Notes: a model not told the origin generated them from the letters alone. A DNA stretch of 64,000 bases from Thalassolituus sp034111725 (GCF_034111725.1 NZ_JAWUWR010000081.1:1-64000), one strand, 5' to 3'; shown: positions 17,630 through 27,252, counted from the first letter of the stretch. Translations and numbers: made by a program.

Positions 17630-17899
17630 ATGGCATTATCTGCTGAAAAGAAAGCTGAAATCGTAAAAGAGTATCAAACTGCTGAAGGTGATACTGGTTC
17701 TCCAGAAGTTCAAGTTGCTTTGTTGACGTTCAACATCAACGGCCTACAAGGTCACTTCAAAGACCACAAGAAAGATCACCACTCAAAGCGCGGTTTGATC
17801 CGCATGGTAAACCAGCGTCGTAAGTTGCTGGATTACTTGAAAGGTAAAGATGCGAACCGTTACTTAGAGCTGATCAAGCGCCTAGGTCTGCGTCGCTAA
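17630..17899 (+). CDS. rpsO: 30S ribosomal protein S15
   Basis: Primary rRNA-binding protein that nucleates the platform of the 30S subunit by binding helices 20-22 of 16S rRNA. 89 residues, the standard length. Conserved motifs include GDTGSPEVQVALLT, the HFKDHKKDHHSKRGL loop and RRKLLDYLKGKD. The ATG is preceded by TAGGAG at nine bases. A terminator follows, then pnp. Confidence 0.98.
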   Translation: MALSAEKKAEIVKEYQTAEGDTGSPEVQVALLTFNINGLQGHFKDHKKDHHSKRGLIRMVNQRRKLLDYLKGKDANRYLELIKRLGLRR

Positions 17900-17911
17900 G
17901 ATGCCTTCAGC

Positions 17912-17933
17912 AAAAGCCCCTCGGGGCTTTTGT
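17912..17933 (+). terminator. Intrinsic terminator after rpsO
   Basis: Eight-base-pair stem AAAAGCCC/GGGCTTTT with a four-base loop. The T tract is short, so some read-through into pnp is likely, as known for rpsO-pnp in E. coli. Confidence 0.75.
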
Positions 17934-18013
17934 TGTTTCTGGCTTATCACGACTCAACTATTTATTTAATCGCGTAGACTGTGGTGCCAACCCCACAAAT
18001 GATTGTGGTGGTG

Positions 18014-18054
18014 CTTCTACCTATAGTTTCTTCGTAAGAAATCATAGGTAGAAG
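18014..18054 (+). promoter_or_regulatory. Long hairpin before pnp, RNase III-type site
   Basis: CTTCTACCTAT (18014-18024) pairs perfectly with ATAGGTAGAAG (18044-18054). An inner stem TTTCTT/AAGAAA is separated from it by one mismatch and one G-U pair. The structure is about 19 base pairs with a three-base loop. In E. coli, pnp autoregulation begins with RNase III cutting a long stem at this location. The position and length fit the same role here. Confidence 0.75.
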
Positions 18055-18100
18055 TACCGGCAGTAGCGCAAAGACTTTAATCCAAAGGAAGCCTTTATTA

Positions 18101-20203
18101 ATGAGCAACAAACCTGTCGCAAACATTAAAACATTCGAATTCGGCGGTCAGACCGTCACGCTAGAAACTGGTCGTATCGCCCGTCAAGCAGACGGCGCAG
18201 TATTGGCAAGCATCGGTAAGACTCAAGTATTAGCTGCTGTTGTTGCAGCAAAATCGACCAAACCTGGTCAAGATTTCTTCCCTCTTTCTGTTCACTACCA
18301 AGAAAAAATGTACGCCGCTGGCCGTATTCCTGGTGGTTACTTAAAGCGTGAAGCGCGTCCATCAGAAAAAGAAACTCTGACTTCTCGTTTGATCGACCGT
18401 CCAATTCGTCCTTTATTTCCAGACGGTTTCATGAACGAAGTTCAGGTTATCCTGACCGTTATGGCCTCTGAAAAAGACGTTGATCCAGATATCTGTGCCA
18501 TGATTGCAGCTTCTGCAGCCTTGTCTATTTCTGGTGTACCTTTCAATGGTCCTATCGCTGGCGCACGCGTTGGCTTCGTTGAAGATCAAGGCTACATGTT
18601 AAACCCAACATACAGCCAGCTAGAAGATTCATTACTAGACATGGTTGTAGCGGGCACGAAAGACGCCGTTCTTATGGTTGAATCTGAAGCCGACGAACTG
18701 ACTGAAGATGAAATGCTAGGTGCAGTATTGTTCGCACATAACGCATTCCAGCCTGCCATTACAGCGATTGCTGAATGGACTGCTGAATTGAATGTACAGC
18801 GCTGGGATTGGACTGCAGAAGCTAAAAACATGCCGTTGTATGACGCTGTTAAAGCTCAAACTGCTGCTGCAATCAGCGAAGCCTATACTATCTCTGACAA
18901 GATGGCGCGTTACGGCAAGCTAGATGAAATCAAGAAAGAAGCGGTTGCTAAATTAGCAGCGGCTGAAGGCGAAGAAGGTTTCTCTGCTGATGAAATCGCT
19001 GACATGATTGGCGAATTGAAGTACGAAATCGTACGTCAACGTAGCGTTGATGGTCATCCACGTATCGATGGTCGTGATAATGATACTGTTCGTGGTTTAA
19101 CCATCGAGACGGGTGTTCTTAACACCACTCACGGTTCTGCATTGTTCACCCGTGGTGAAACTCAGGCAATCGTTACGACGACGCTTGGCTCATCGCGTGA
19201 TGCGCAGATGATCGACTTCCTGCATGGCACTAAGACTGATCCATTCTTGTTCCACTACAACTTTCCTTCTTACTCAGTAGGTGAGTGTGGTCGTATGAGC
19301 CCTCCGGGTCGTCGTGAAATCGGTCACGGTCGTTTGGCTCGTCGCGGTATTCAAGCCATGATGCCGTCACATGATGAATTCCCGTATACCATTCGTATCG
19401 TATCTGAGATTACTGAATCTAACGGTTCGTCTTCAATGGCGTCTGTTTGTGGTGCATCTTTGGCGCTGATGGATGCTGGTGTACCGATCAAAGCTCCTGT
19501 TGCTGGTATCGCGATGGGTCTGATCAAGGAAGGCGATAAGTTCGCAGTTCTTACCGACATCTTGGGTGACGAAGATCACCTTGGTGATATGGACTTTAAA
19601 GTTGCTGGTACAGATGAAGGTATCACTGCATTGCAGATGGATATCAAGATCGAAGGTATCACTGAGCAGATTATGGAAATCGCTCTAGAAAAAGCAAAAG
19701 CGGCGCGTTTGACCATCCTTGAGCAAATGAACGCTGTTATTGCTGAGCCTCGCACAGAATTGTCTGCCAACGCACCGACGATGTCGGCGATGCGCGTACC
19801 GTCAGACAAGATCCGCGACGTGATCGGTAAAGGTGGTGCGACTATTCGTGATATCACCGAGAAAACCGGTGCATCAGTTGATATCAGCGATGACGGCTCT
19901 ATTAAAATCTTCGCAGCTGATAAAGCTAGCGCAGACGCCGCTATTGCTATGATCCAAGCGATCACTGCTGAAATCGAAGTCGGTATTACTTACGAAGGTA
20001 AAGTCAGCAAGATCGTTGATTTCGGTGCCTACATTACCGTACTTCCTGGTAAAGATGGTTTGCTGCACATCTCTCAGATCAGCGAAGATCGTGTAGAGAA
20101 CGTGGCTGACTTCTTAACTGAAGGCCAAATGGTGAAAGTTCATGTCATGGACGTTGATCCAAAAGGTCGTGTTAAGTTGACCATGAAGGGTGTTGAACAA
20201 TAA
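18101..20203 (+). CDS. pnp: Polyribonucleotide nucleotidyltransferase (PNPase)
   Basis: Phosphorolytic 3'-to-5' exoribonuclease and core of the RNA degradosome. 700 residues: two RNase PH domains (about 1-230 and 310-545) linked by a helical domain, then a KH domain (about 555-615, with MRVPSDKIRDVIGKGGATIR) and an S1 domain (about 620-690, with GKDGLLHISQI). Catalytic-core motifs include FLFHYNFPSYSVGECG. Downstream of the rpsO terminator and the processing hairpin. Confidence 0.98.
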   Translation: MSNKPVANIKTFEFGGQTVTLETGRIARQADGAVLASIGKTQVLAAVVAAKSTKPGQDFFPLSVHYQEKMYAAGRIPGGYLKREARPSEKETLTSRLIDRPIRPLFPDGFMNEVQVILTVMASEKDVDPDICAMIAASAALSISGVPFNGPIAGARVGFVEDQGYMLNPTYSQLEDSLLDMVVAGTKDAVLMVESEADELTEDEMLGAVLFAHNAFQPAITAIAEWTAELNVQRWDWTAEAKNMPLYDAVKAQTAAAISEAYTISDKMARYGKLDEIKKEAVAKLAAAEGEEGFSADEIADMIGELKYEIVRQRSVDGHPRIDGRDNDTVRGLTIETGVLNTTHGSALFTRGETQAIVTTTLGSSRDAQMIDFLHGTKTDPFLFHYNFPSYSVGECGRMSPPGRREIGHGRLARRGIQAMMPSHDEFPYTIRIVSEITESNGSSSMASVCGASLALMDAGVPIKAPVAGIAMGLIKEGDKFAVLTDILGDEDHLGDMDFKVAGTDEGITALQMDIKIEGITEQIMEIALEKAKAARLTILEQMNAVIAEPRTELSANAPTMSAMRVPSDKIRDVIGKGGATIRDITEKTGASVDISDDGSIKIFAADKASADAAIAMIQAITAEIEVGITYEGKVSKIVDFGAYITVLPGKDGLLHISQISEDRVENVADFLTEGQMVKVHVMDVDPKGRVKLTMKGVEQ

Positions 20204-20220
20204 GTTTAACGCTCGCATGA

Positions 20221-20249
20221 AAAAAACCGCCCTAGTGGCGGTTTTTTTA
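20221..20249 (+). terminator. Intrinsic terminator after pnp
   Basis: Stem ACCGCC/GGCGGT with a five-base loop, flanked by A and T runs. It closes the rimP-to-pnp transcript and may also serve the convergent oxygenase gene. Confidence 0.9.
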
Positions 20250-20275
20250 TGCCTACTTAATAATGGCTGAGAGTT

Positions 20276-21373
20276 TTACGCTACGGCTTGGCCATTCAAT
20301 GTTTGCTCAACCATGTGCTCGGTGGAGTTGAATGGGTTCGCTTGAATTTGTACCAGCTTACGGTTGCCTTGTTCGCCGTTCATACGCCAGTGACCAATAC
20401 GAACGTTATCAATAAAGGCGACATCGCCTTTTTCCCATTCCATCAGCGTTGCGCGATTAAAGATGCTAGCAAAGAACTCGTATTGTTCTGCTTCCGTCCA
20501 ATTCAGTGAGTCGCCTGCTTCGTTAGCTAAATCCCAAGTGAGATTCATGCTTTCAGCAACGTTATCTTTTTTAAAGTCGCCACGGTTCGTGAATATTTCC
20601 TTCGCCGCAGCATGTACTTGGGTATTCGTGTTGCGCGCAAACGCCCACGGTTGAACACAAATAGTCTCGGTATTAGGTATTTTGCATGCGGCAGGGCAAG
20701 GCTTTGATGTCATGACAGCATAACCATCCGAGCGCAGCGTTACTTTTAATGGGCTTTGCTTTAATAGTTGGCGATCAAACCAATTTAATTTACGCGCACT
20801 GACATAGGAAAACGTATTCCAACCCTGACGGAATTTTTGTTTCAGTGGTTCCGATAAATTCTCATACACAGAGGCAAGATCCACCATACCCGTTTCGGCC
20901 AAGTAGGGAGATGGCTCAAAGCAGCACAGGGCAAGATAACGTGATCGCTCTACTAAGCCACCGCCTTCAACGTGCGGACCTTGAATCGTGTCCTGAACCG
21001 GCCCAAGTTGCACCGTCGCTGTACCTAAATAACGACGGTAGTCGCCAGCACCGAGTAGTTTTTCTGAGTATTTTCTTAAACAATTGGCAATGAATTTTGG
21101 CGTGCCTTTAGCATTAAAAGCATTCCATGCTTCGAATCCCATTCCTTGGGTTACTAAATTGTGAAAATCTTCATCGAGTAATGCTTTCGAAAAACCACGA
21201 AACAAGATGCCACCACGTTCAGTGATCTTTGCCTCAAAATACGCTTTGTGATTCTGCAATATCGTTAAAAGTTGATCTTTATAGTCAGTACTTTGTGGCG
21301 TAAATATGGTTAAAAACTCGTGACTGTTGTCTTCTTTTACCAAGGATTGAAGTGGCAAGTCAGTAGAGCTCAT
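20276..21373 (-). CDS. TauD/SyrP-like Fe(II)/2-oxoglutarate dioxygenase
   Basis: Predicted non-haem iron oxygenase of the TauD/TfdA superfamily, 365 residues. The iron ligands appear as H134-V-E136 in GPHVEGGG and H328 in RIGHWRMN; R338, ten residues later, is the expected 2-oxoglutarate-binding arginine. GGILFRGFS near residue 55 is the typical N-terminal strand. The use of E rather than D in the facial triad matches the SyrP-like branch. The substrate cannot be read from the sequence and no biosynthetic genes lie nearby. Convergent with pnp; a secreted protease gene lies upstream on the same strand. Confidence 0.8.
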   Translation of the reverse strand: MSSTDLPLQSLVKEDNSHEFLTIFTPQSTDYKDQLLTILQNHKAYFEAKITERGGILFRGFSKALLDEDFHNLVTQGMGFEAWNAFNAKGTPKFIANCLRKYSEKLLGAGDYRRYLGTATVQLGPVQDTIQGPHVEGGGLVERSRYLALCCFEPSPYLAETGMVDLASVYENLSEPLKQKFRQGWNTFSYVSARKLNWFDRQLLKQSPLKVTLRSDGYAVMTSKPCPAACKIPNTETICVQPWAFARNTNTQVHAAAKEIFTNRGDFKKDNVAESMNLTWDLANEAGDSLNWTEAEQYEFFASIFNRATLMEWEKGDVAFIDNVRIGHWRMNGEQGNRKLVQIQANPFNSTEHMVEQTLNGQAVA

Positions 21374-21488
21374 ATTGGTTTCCTATGGGTGATCATATTT
21401 TTATTAGTATTATTAGTTCACCGCGACCGAACGTCAGTCGCTAGTGAACCTGCATGGGTAGAGTATTTCATCCACCCAAGTGTTCATT

Positions 21489-23177
21489 TTATTGCAGTTC
21501 TTCCTGCTGCAATGTCGCGCCAATCATTGCGCCGCGATTACTTACAACGCTATCGGTGACGGTTAATGTCCAAGTTCCGGCAGATGCAGCGGCACCTGTC
21601 ACACGGTAAGCAGAGGTAGTACCGTTTTGTCCCATGCGAGTTAAGGTGAACTGCGCATTATCAGGCGTTTTAGCAACCACGGATAACTCCGCATGGTTAG
21701 GATGATCAATGATGACCACTAACTCAATATTCTGACCGTCGTTATTAGTCGTAATATTTACGTTGGTCACGCCATCAATGTTGCGCCATGGTGTGCTGCG
21801 GGCATCGGCTAAAGCAGTTACGCCTGATGTCCTGTAGCTTACTGTTTCCCATGTCTCGACTGGAGTTATTCCTCCAGAAATATAGTTTACAGCGGCTTCT
21901 GCATCGACAATACCGGCGCCACAACCAGAACATGTGCCAGGAAATGCCCGTGCCGTTGCTTGTAACGCATCTGTAATTTCTGTCACTGTTGCGTTCGGAT
22001 TGGCTGAGCGCATCAGTGCGACAACACCAGCGACATGGGGTGTTGCCATTGATGTGCCTTGATACTCTGCGTAGGTGGCGCCTGTGCTTGTACGAGTTCC
22101 ACTGTCTATCGTGCTTAAAATACCATAATTGCCACTACCACCTGGTGCAGCGATATCAACAATATCACCGTAGTTTGAGTAGCTTGCGCGCGCACCATCA
22201 CGTCCAACCGCCGCCACTGTAATCACATTATTACAGTTAGCAGGGGTAGAACCGCTGGCATTAACGTTTTCATTGCCTGCGGCAACGACGACGACAGCAC
22301 CGACATTAACGGCTTCATTAACGGCATCTTGCATATACGTCGAGCAATTACCTGCGCCACCTAAGCTCAGGTTGATGACATCGGCAGGCTGACTATTGAT
22401 AGTTGTTCCAGCAACTGCTGCACCGGATGCCCAAATAACCGCATCGGCGATATCCGATAAATAACCACCGCAAGCGCCTAAAGCACGCACGGGAACGAAC
22501 TTAGCATCGGGAGCGACACCGCTAATACCGGTTGCGTTATCGTTAATAGCCGCCGCGATTCCGGCAACATGAGATCCATGCCACGATGAATCACTGGTGT
22601 AACCGCACATCCGATAGTTGGAGTAGTCGCCTTCGTCGCGGGCATCTTCATCGCGCCCATTGCCATCTCGGGCGGTACTGGCTGTAGATATCATGTCGTA
22701 ACCAGCCAAGCGGTTGGCATCTAAATCTGGGTGATCAATATAACCTGTATCCACGACAGCAATGACGGCACCGCTTCCCGTAGTGATATCTTGCGATGCT
22801 TGCGCATTGATACCAGCCGCATCCTCAAATAAAGCCCACTGCTGGCTGTAATACGTGTCGTTTGGTACTAAGGATGCGTAAACACGAATGTCATTTTCAA
22901 CGTAGTCAACGAACGGCAACTCTTGCAGACGGGTAATCAAATTATTGAGTTTTGCATCGCTATCGGGCACGTCGATTACCCAGCGACGCGCATCAAGCAT
23001 TTGACGCTTAACCGTTAGGGTTGGAAAATCGGCTATTAGTCGATCGGCTAGTTGGCTTTCGCCATGTTTAGTGGTGATGATCAACTGACCCGCATGACTG
23101 GTCGCTGATACGCCAGCAGCTGCGATGACGAGTGCTGCGCATAGCAGTTTACGCGAAGACTTAATCGTATTTTGCAT
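21489..23177 (-). CDS. Secreted subtilisin-like serine protease (S8) with P-domain
   Basis: Extracellular protease of 562 residues. A Sec signal peptide covers residues 1-29 (ends SATSHA), followed by an I9-type inhibitory propeptide (about 30-100). The catalytic triad is D143 in AVVDTG, H200 in HGSHVAG and S376 in GTSMATPHVAG; N302 of AAGNEN forms the oxyanion hole. A proprotein-convertase P-domain-like beta-sandwich occupies about 455-555, with LTVTDSVVSNRGAM. Such proteins are exported by type II secretion in related bacteria. Probably a scavenging enzyme; the substrate is unknown. Confidence 0.92.
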   Translation of the reverse strand: MQNTIKSSRKLLCAALVIAAAGVSATSHAGQLIITTKHGESQLADRLIADFPTLTVKRQMLDARRWVIDVPDSDAKLNNLITRLQELPFVDYVENDIRVYASLVPNDTYYSQQWALFEDAAGINAQASQDITTGSGAVIAVVDTGYIDHPDLDANRLAGYDMISTASTARDGNGRDEDARDEGDYSNYRMCGYTSDSSWHGSHVAGIAAAINDNATGISGVAPDAKFVPVRALGACGGYLSDIADAVIWASGAAVAGTTINSQPADVINLSLGGAGNCSTYMQDAVNEAVNVGAVVVVAAGNENVNASGSTPANCNNVITVAAVGRDGARASYSNYGDIVDIAAPGGSGNYGILSTIDSGTRTSTGATYAEYQGTSMATPHVAGVVALMRSANPNATVTEITDALQATARAFPGTCSGCGAGIVDAEAAVNYISGGITPVETWETVSYRTSGVTALADARSTPWRNIDGVTNVNITTNNDGQNIELVVIIDHPNHAELSVVAKTPDNAQFTLTRMGQNGTTSAYRVTGAAASAGTWTLTVTDSVVSNRGAMIGATLQQEELQ

Positions 23178-23650
23178 TGAGACATCCTGTTACTTCAAAA
23201 ATAGATTATGAAGATTCAACGCAAGTGCTGAATTTTCGGTGGCAATAACACTCGTTCTAAGCCGTTAAGTACATATTCATTTTGAGCCAATCAGGCCTGC
23301 AGCAAGGCTTTCATTGCATTTTGCGGACTGGTTCATCTTTACAATGTGCGAATTAGCTTAAAATCCAAGATCAAAGATTGTAATTCAGTATTCTAACGAA
23401 ATAGGTGAATAGTTTGGCTGAAAAAGTAGGTGATTTGGCTTAGATTACACATTGGCCGCCCATGTCCTATGCTACAATCGGCAGAAACAAGCGTTCGAGA
23501 CTATGATTAATAGGCACCGCCGCATTACTAGATATTACTCTCGTTAGAAAAGCGTAGTGGTTACGCAGTATTGATGCCCCAGGGGATCAAGTACAACGCT
23601 GAATTTGACGCCCCGGCGGACAAGATAAAAACAATAAAAAGGCGTTTATT
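23178..23650. promoter_or_regulatory. 473-base intergenic region with promoter and hairpin leader
   Basis: Separates the divergent protease and a predicted membrane-anchored protein. On the plus strand, TGCTACAAT (23470-23478) is an extended -10 element; TTGGCC upstream is a poorly spaced -35. The presumed leader then holds two hairpins: GCGTA/TACGC (23552-23566) and TTGAT-G-CCCC/GGGG-ATCAA with a bulged G (23571-23590). A ribosome site precedes the ATG weakly (AAAAAGGCG). No coding region is seen in the rest. Confidence 0.5.
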
Positions 23651-24604
23651 ATGTTTTCAATCCGCAATAGTCCATTGCTTGTTGCACTATTGGTTTTTCC
23701 TGCTGTATTAGTGTGGTTGGGCCAATATTTGTGGCAACAAACGACTCCCACTTCTGATGTGCTGCAGCTACCTGCGACTTCCGCAGGGGAAGCTATTATT
23801 GGCGCTGACGGACGAGAATTTTACGATCCTTCCGATATCCCTGATTGGAGTACTGAAGCGAGTCAGCACAGTCTGGGGGGCAGTGATAGTCGTTTAATTA
23901 TCGATAAAGATTTTGTTATTGCTGGCAATACAGTAACGCTAAGGCTGCAAATTCCACAATTTCGTTTCCGTCGCAGTGAGCCGGTCGCTGCTTTTTTGCA
24001 ATTGAGCAGTGCTGATGTTAATGCTATCGCCGACATCGAAGATGTCTCTTTGCGCTTAACGACAGAGCAAGGCAATACTTTGCGCGATATTACGCCACCG
24101 TGGACGCGTGATAAAACCCGGCTTCACGGGATGGTGTCCGTGTTGCCTGATGATTCTTGGCCCGACCGCCTACAAATAGTCGCTACTGTGACCAATGCCG
24201 GCCAACAAGCATTACGCCAAAAAGCAGATATGGAGTTATTCAGTCCTGCGGCAACCATCACTGGGACTGAGCAAGCGTATTTTAAGAATGACGAGTGGCT
24301 CATACCTGTGACTTTGCATGTTAATCAACGCGGTGTGATTAGTTTGTCGTCTAGTTTAACGGATGAGACCGGAGACTTGATTACACACTTAAACAGCCGT
24401 GAGCATATGACCGAATCAGGCACTATGTTGATTCACATACGCTCTTCCTTGATAACTCCTAGTCATCTTCAAGCTAATTTGGTCTTGCGAGATCTCCAGG
24501 TTCGTTTGATTCCTGACCGCCAGTCGGCTCCGTTGGGTATTGGTGATTCAGTGCAGCCTTACTTCGTCCTAGCCCCATTTAAGTCCCGAGATAACGCGCC
24601 TTAA
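23651..24604 (+). CDS. Uncharacterised membrane-anchored protein
   Basis: I do not recognise this 317-residue protein. Residues 8-28 form a hydrophobic segment (LLVALLVFPAVLVWLGQYLW), either a signal anchor or an uncleaved signal, followed by an extracytoplasmic region. That region is rich in beta-strand-like stretches, with few cysteines and no obvious catalytic motif. The phrase AVAFLQLSS-type alternation and regular T/V/L strands suggest two immunoglobulin-like or similar beta-sandwich domains. The gene is preceded by a long structured leader and its last bases overlap the convergent small gene. Function unknown. Confidence 0.75.
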   Translation: MFSIRNSPLLVALLVFPAVLVWLGQYLWQQTTPTSDVLQLPATSAGEAIIGADGREFYDPSDIPDWSTEASQHSLGGSDSRLIIDKDFVIAGNTVTLRLQIPQFRFRRSEPVAAFLQLSSADVNAIADIEDVSLRLTTEQGNTLRDITPPWTRDKTRLHGMVSVLPDDSWPDRLQIVATVTNAGQQALRQKADMELFSPAATITGTEQAYFKNDEWLIPVTLHVNQRGVISLSSSLTDETGDLITHLNSREHMTESGTMLIHIRSSLITPSHLQANLVLRDLQVRLIPDRQSAPLGIGDSVQPYFVLAPFKSRDNAP

Positions 24605-24897
24605 ACTTGAATATCGACGAAGCGCCCGCGGCGAGATTCGCCGCCTTGGGCTGCTGTTTGCATAAATGCATCAGTGGGGGAGCGACGTCCGTCGTTGCTG
24701 CTTCGTTGTTGATACAAAGCTTCTAGCGTTTCATTGTCGGGCCGTGCCGGTAAATATTCAGCTTCCGGTGACGGAGCTTTTGTCGTATTGCGGTTACTCG
24801 GTTGCTCGACCGGACGTGAACGATCCTCTGGCACGATTCCAGAACGATTAATCGGAGAAGGGCTACTGAAAGGTAGCGAAATAATACGGTCGCTCAT
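24601..24897 (-). CDS. Small uncharacterised protein, proline/serine-rich
   Basis: 98-residue protein without a recognisable domain. It is rich in P, S, R and E, and predicted to be mostly disordered (SFSSPSPINRSG, then RPVEQPSNRNTTK). No signal peptide or membrane segment. The stop codon overlaps the convergent unknown gene by four bases. Good coding appearance is limited to its length and lack of competing frames; a true gene is likely but not certain. Confidence 0.55.
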   Translation of the reverse strand: MSDRIISLPFSSPSPINRSGIVPEDRSRPVEQPSNRNTTKAPSPEAEYLPARPDNETLEALYQQRSSNDGRRSPTDAFMQTAAQGGESRRGRFVDIQV

Positions 24898-24963
24898 GGA
24901 GTCACTATAGCTGGCTCTTATCAGGGCGCAAAGTGTCTCTACCTAAATGTTTTGCTGATGGGG

Positions 24964-25785
24964 TCAGCTCGGCAGGCGTATAACACCCTGCAGATAATGG
25001 TAGGTTTGACCACTAATCAGCACACGTGCATCAATAACTTCTAAGCTAACTTCACCACCACGTTTGGATAGCTGACGCGCCTTCATTACATCGCTGTTTA
25101 AGCGCTCAGCCCAATACGGAGCTAAGGTGCAATAAGAAGAGCCGGTAACAGGGTCTTCATTCACGCCTTGGCGCGGCGCAAAAAATCGGCAGACAAAATC
25201 TAATTCCTCGTCATCTGCTGGCGCGGTCACCATTACGGCAAAGCTATCTATCTTGGCTAGCAAGGCGAAGTCAGGAACACAAGCGGCTACGGCAGCTTCA
25301 TTCTCAAGTTGAACTAAGGTATCGCGCGAGGCACTAACGCTGACAACGGTTTGGCCTAACGCTTGTTCCAATTGCGCAATAAGTGCTTGGTCGGTCACTA
25401 GAGTGGGATCGCGTCGTGGAAAGTCGAGTTCAAATGTGGGTTCGACGTCATCGAGCACATTAACCACTAGCTCTCCAGCCAAACAGCGGAAGGGAATTTG
25501 ATCGCGTTCATCGCCTAAGGCTAGTGCAATTACATGTGCCGCAGCTAGCGTTGCGTGCCCACATAAATCTACTTCCGTCGTCGGTGTAAACCACCGTATG
25601 TGGTAGGTATCGTCTTGATCCAGAACAAAAAAGGCGGTTTCTGCCAAATTATTCTCGGCGGCGATGTCCTGCATGGCGGCGTCGCTAATCCATTCGCGTA
25701 GGGGCACAACAGCCGCAGGGTTACCACTGAAGCGGGTAACGTCAGGAAGGATAAAGGCATCGACCTGATAGAGAGGTAAATCCAT
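24964..25785 (-). CDS. PhzF-family isomerase/epimerase-like protein
   Basis: 273-residue protein of the PhzF/diaminopimelate-epimerase-like fold. Typical motifs are VDAFILPDVTRFSGNPAAVV at the N-terminus, the NLAETAFF segment carrying the likely catalytic glutamate, DLCGHATLAAAHV, and RFFAPRQGVNEDPVTGSS near the C-terminus. Family members isomerise small aromatic or amino-acid-like substrates, PhzF acting in phenazine synthesis. No phenazine genes are near, so this is probably one of the many housekeeping paralogues of unknown substrate. Confidence 0.88.
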   Translation of the reverse strand: MDLPLYQVDAFILPDVTRFSGNPAAVVPLREWISDAAMQDIAAENNLAETAFFVLDQDDTYHIRWFTPTTEVDLCGHATLAAAHVIALALGDERDQIPFRCLAGELVVNVLDDVEPTFELDFPRRDPTLVTDQALIAQLEQALGQTVVSVSASRDTLVQLENEAAVAACVPDFALLAKIDSFAVMVTAPADDEELDFVCRFFAPRQGVNEDPVTGSSYCTLAPYWAERLNSDVMKARQLSKRGGEVSLEVIDARVLISGQTYHYLQGVIRLPS

Positions 25786-25875
25786 GTGCGGCCATCCGAT
25801 CAGCTAAAAAAGTAGGCCGCATGCTATCAGATTTACCCTCGTAGGTATGTTTGAAAGTCCTTCTTTTATCGCTTT

Positions 25876-27252
25876 CTAATCCAGAAGTGCGACATCCAAA
25901 TATTCTGGAACTTCAACGTGCCAAGCGAAATGATCTTTCAAATGGCGGCGGAAGCAATCCGATGCACTGGCTTCTCCATGGGTAATGAATACCTGCTTTG
26001 GTTTACCGGGCATTTTTTCTAACCAGCGTGTCATTTCGGCATAATCGGCATGGCTCGATAGTGCATCTAGGTTATGTACCTCGGCTTTCACACCAACGTA
26101 CTGGCCGTGAATTTTCACACTTGTAACGCCGTGAGTCAGGCTATCGCCTCGGGTTCCTACTGCTTGATAACCTAAAAATAAGACGCTGTTTTTATGGTCG
26201 CCTAATAGAGTTTTTAAATGATGCAGTACACGTCCACCGCTGGCCATACCGCTGGCAGAGATAATAACCGCAGGATATTTACGTTGATTTAATGCGATCG
26301 ATTCTTCTACAGTTTTTACATAGTGCGTCATTTCGTCGATGCGATGACAGTCGTCCTCGGTCAACTTATGCAGATCGTGGAAGTTGTAAAACAGCTCAGT
26401 AGCACGAATGGCCATCGGGCTATTTAAATAAATCGGCACATCTGGAATGCGATGCTGATGTTTTAATCGCTCAATAATATGCAGTGCTAGTTGGGCACGC
26501 CCCACGGCGAAGGCTGGCATTAATACGATACCGCCGCGCGACATGGTTTTATTTATCACATCGGCAATGGCTTGTTCGGCATCAATTTTTTCATGCAAAC
26601 GATCACCATAGGTGGATTCTAAGACCAAGTAATCGGTTGCCGGTAGAGGTTGAGGCGGGTATTGGATAAGATCATTTTCGCGCCCGACGTCGCCGCTAAA
26701 CGTTATACTTTTACCCTGATATTCAAGGCGAATAGCGGACGCTCCTAGAATGTGTCCCACCGGAATTAATTGAGCAGTCATACCTCCTGGTAGGTCGAGA
26801 ATCTCATCGGCAGCAATATCTTTAATTTGTTTTAAAACTTTGCGCGCATCTTCTTCGGTGTACAAAGGCTCGGCTGGTTCATGTTTAGAAAAATGCTTGT
26901 AATTTGCATAGCGCGCGTCTTCTTCTTGCAAGTAACCGGCATCTGGTAATAACACTTTACATAAGGCTTTTGTCGCGACACTACAATAAATCGGGCCATG
27001 GTAACCGTGCTTCATGAGTGCTGGTAAATAGCCAGAGTGATCAATATGGGCATGAGTTAGTAATACCGCATCAATGTCAGAAGCTTCAAACGGGAGTTCG
27101 CTCCAGTTACGTCGACGAACGTTCTTAACGCCTTGGAATAAGCCGCAATCAATCAGAATCTTATAGCGATCATACTTAACCAAGTATTTCGATCCGGTAA
27201 CGGTACCGGTTGCGCCAATAAATTGTACTTGAAAGGGAGATTGCATAAGCAT
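25876..27252 (-). CDS. Beta-CASP metallo-beta-lactamase RNA nuclease
   Basis: 458-residue protein of the CPSF73/Ysh1-like family. The metallo-beta-lactamase signature is LLTHAHIDHSGYLPAL; further motifs are GHILGASAIRL, VLESTYGDR and the beta-CASP module with FITHGEASASDCF near the C-terminus. Such enzymes cleave or trim RNA with two zinc ions. It is divergent from the nucleotide phosphorylase gene, with 137 bases between starts, so shared control is possible. A start two codons later (MQSPFQVQF) is equally plausible. Confidence 0.9.
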   Translation of the reverse strand: MLMQSPFQVQFIGATGTVTGSKYLVKYDRYKILIDCGLFQGVKNVRRRNWSELPFEASDIDAVLLTHAHIDHSGYLPALMKHGYHGPIYCSVATKALCKVLLPDAGYLQEEDARYANYKHFSKHEPAEPLYTEEDARKVLKQIKDIAADEILDLPGGMTAQLIPVGHILGASAIRLEYQGKSITFSGDVGRENDLIQYPPQPLPATDYLVLESTYGDRLHEKIDAEQAIADVINKTMSRGGIVLMPAFAVGRAQLALHIIERLKHQHRIPDVPIYLNSPMAIRATELFYNFHDLHKLTEDDCHRIDEMTHYVKTVEESIALNQRKYPAVIISASGMASGGRVLHHLKTLLGDHKNSVLFLGYQAVGTRGDSLTHGVTSVKIHGQYVGVKAEVHNLDALSSHADYAEMTRWLEKMPGKPKQVFITHGEASASDCFRRHLKDHFAWHVEVPEYLDVALLD

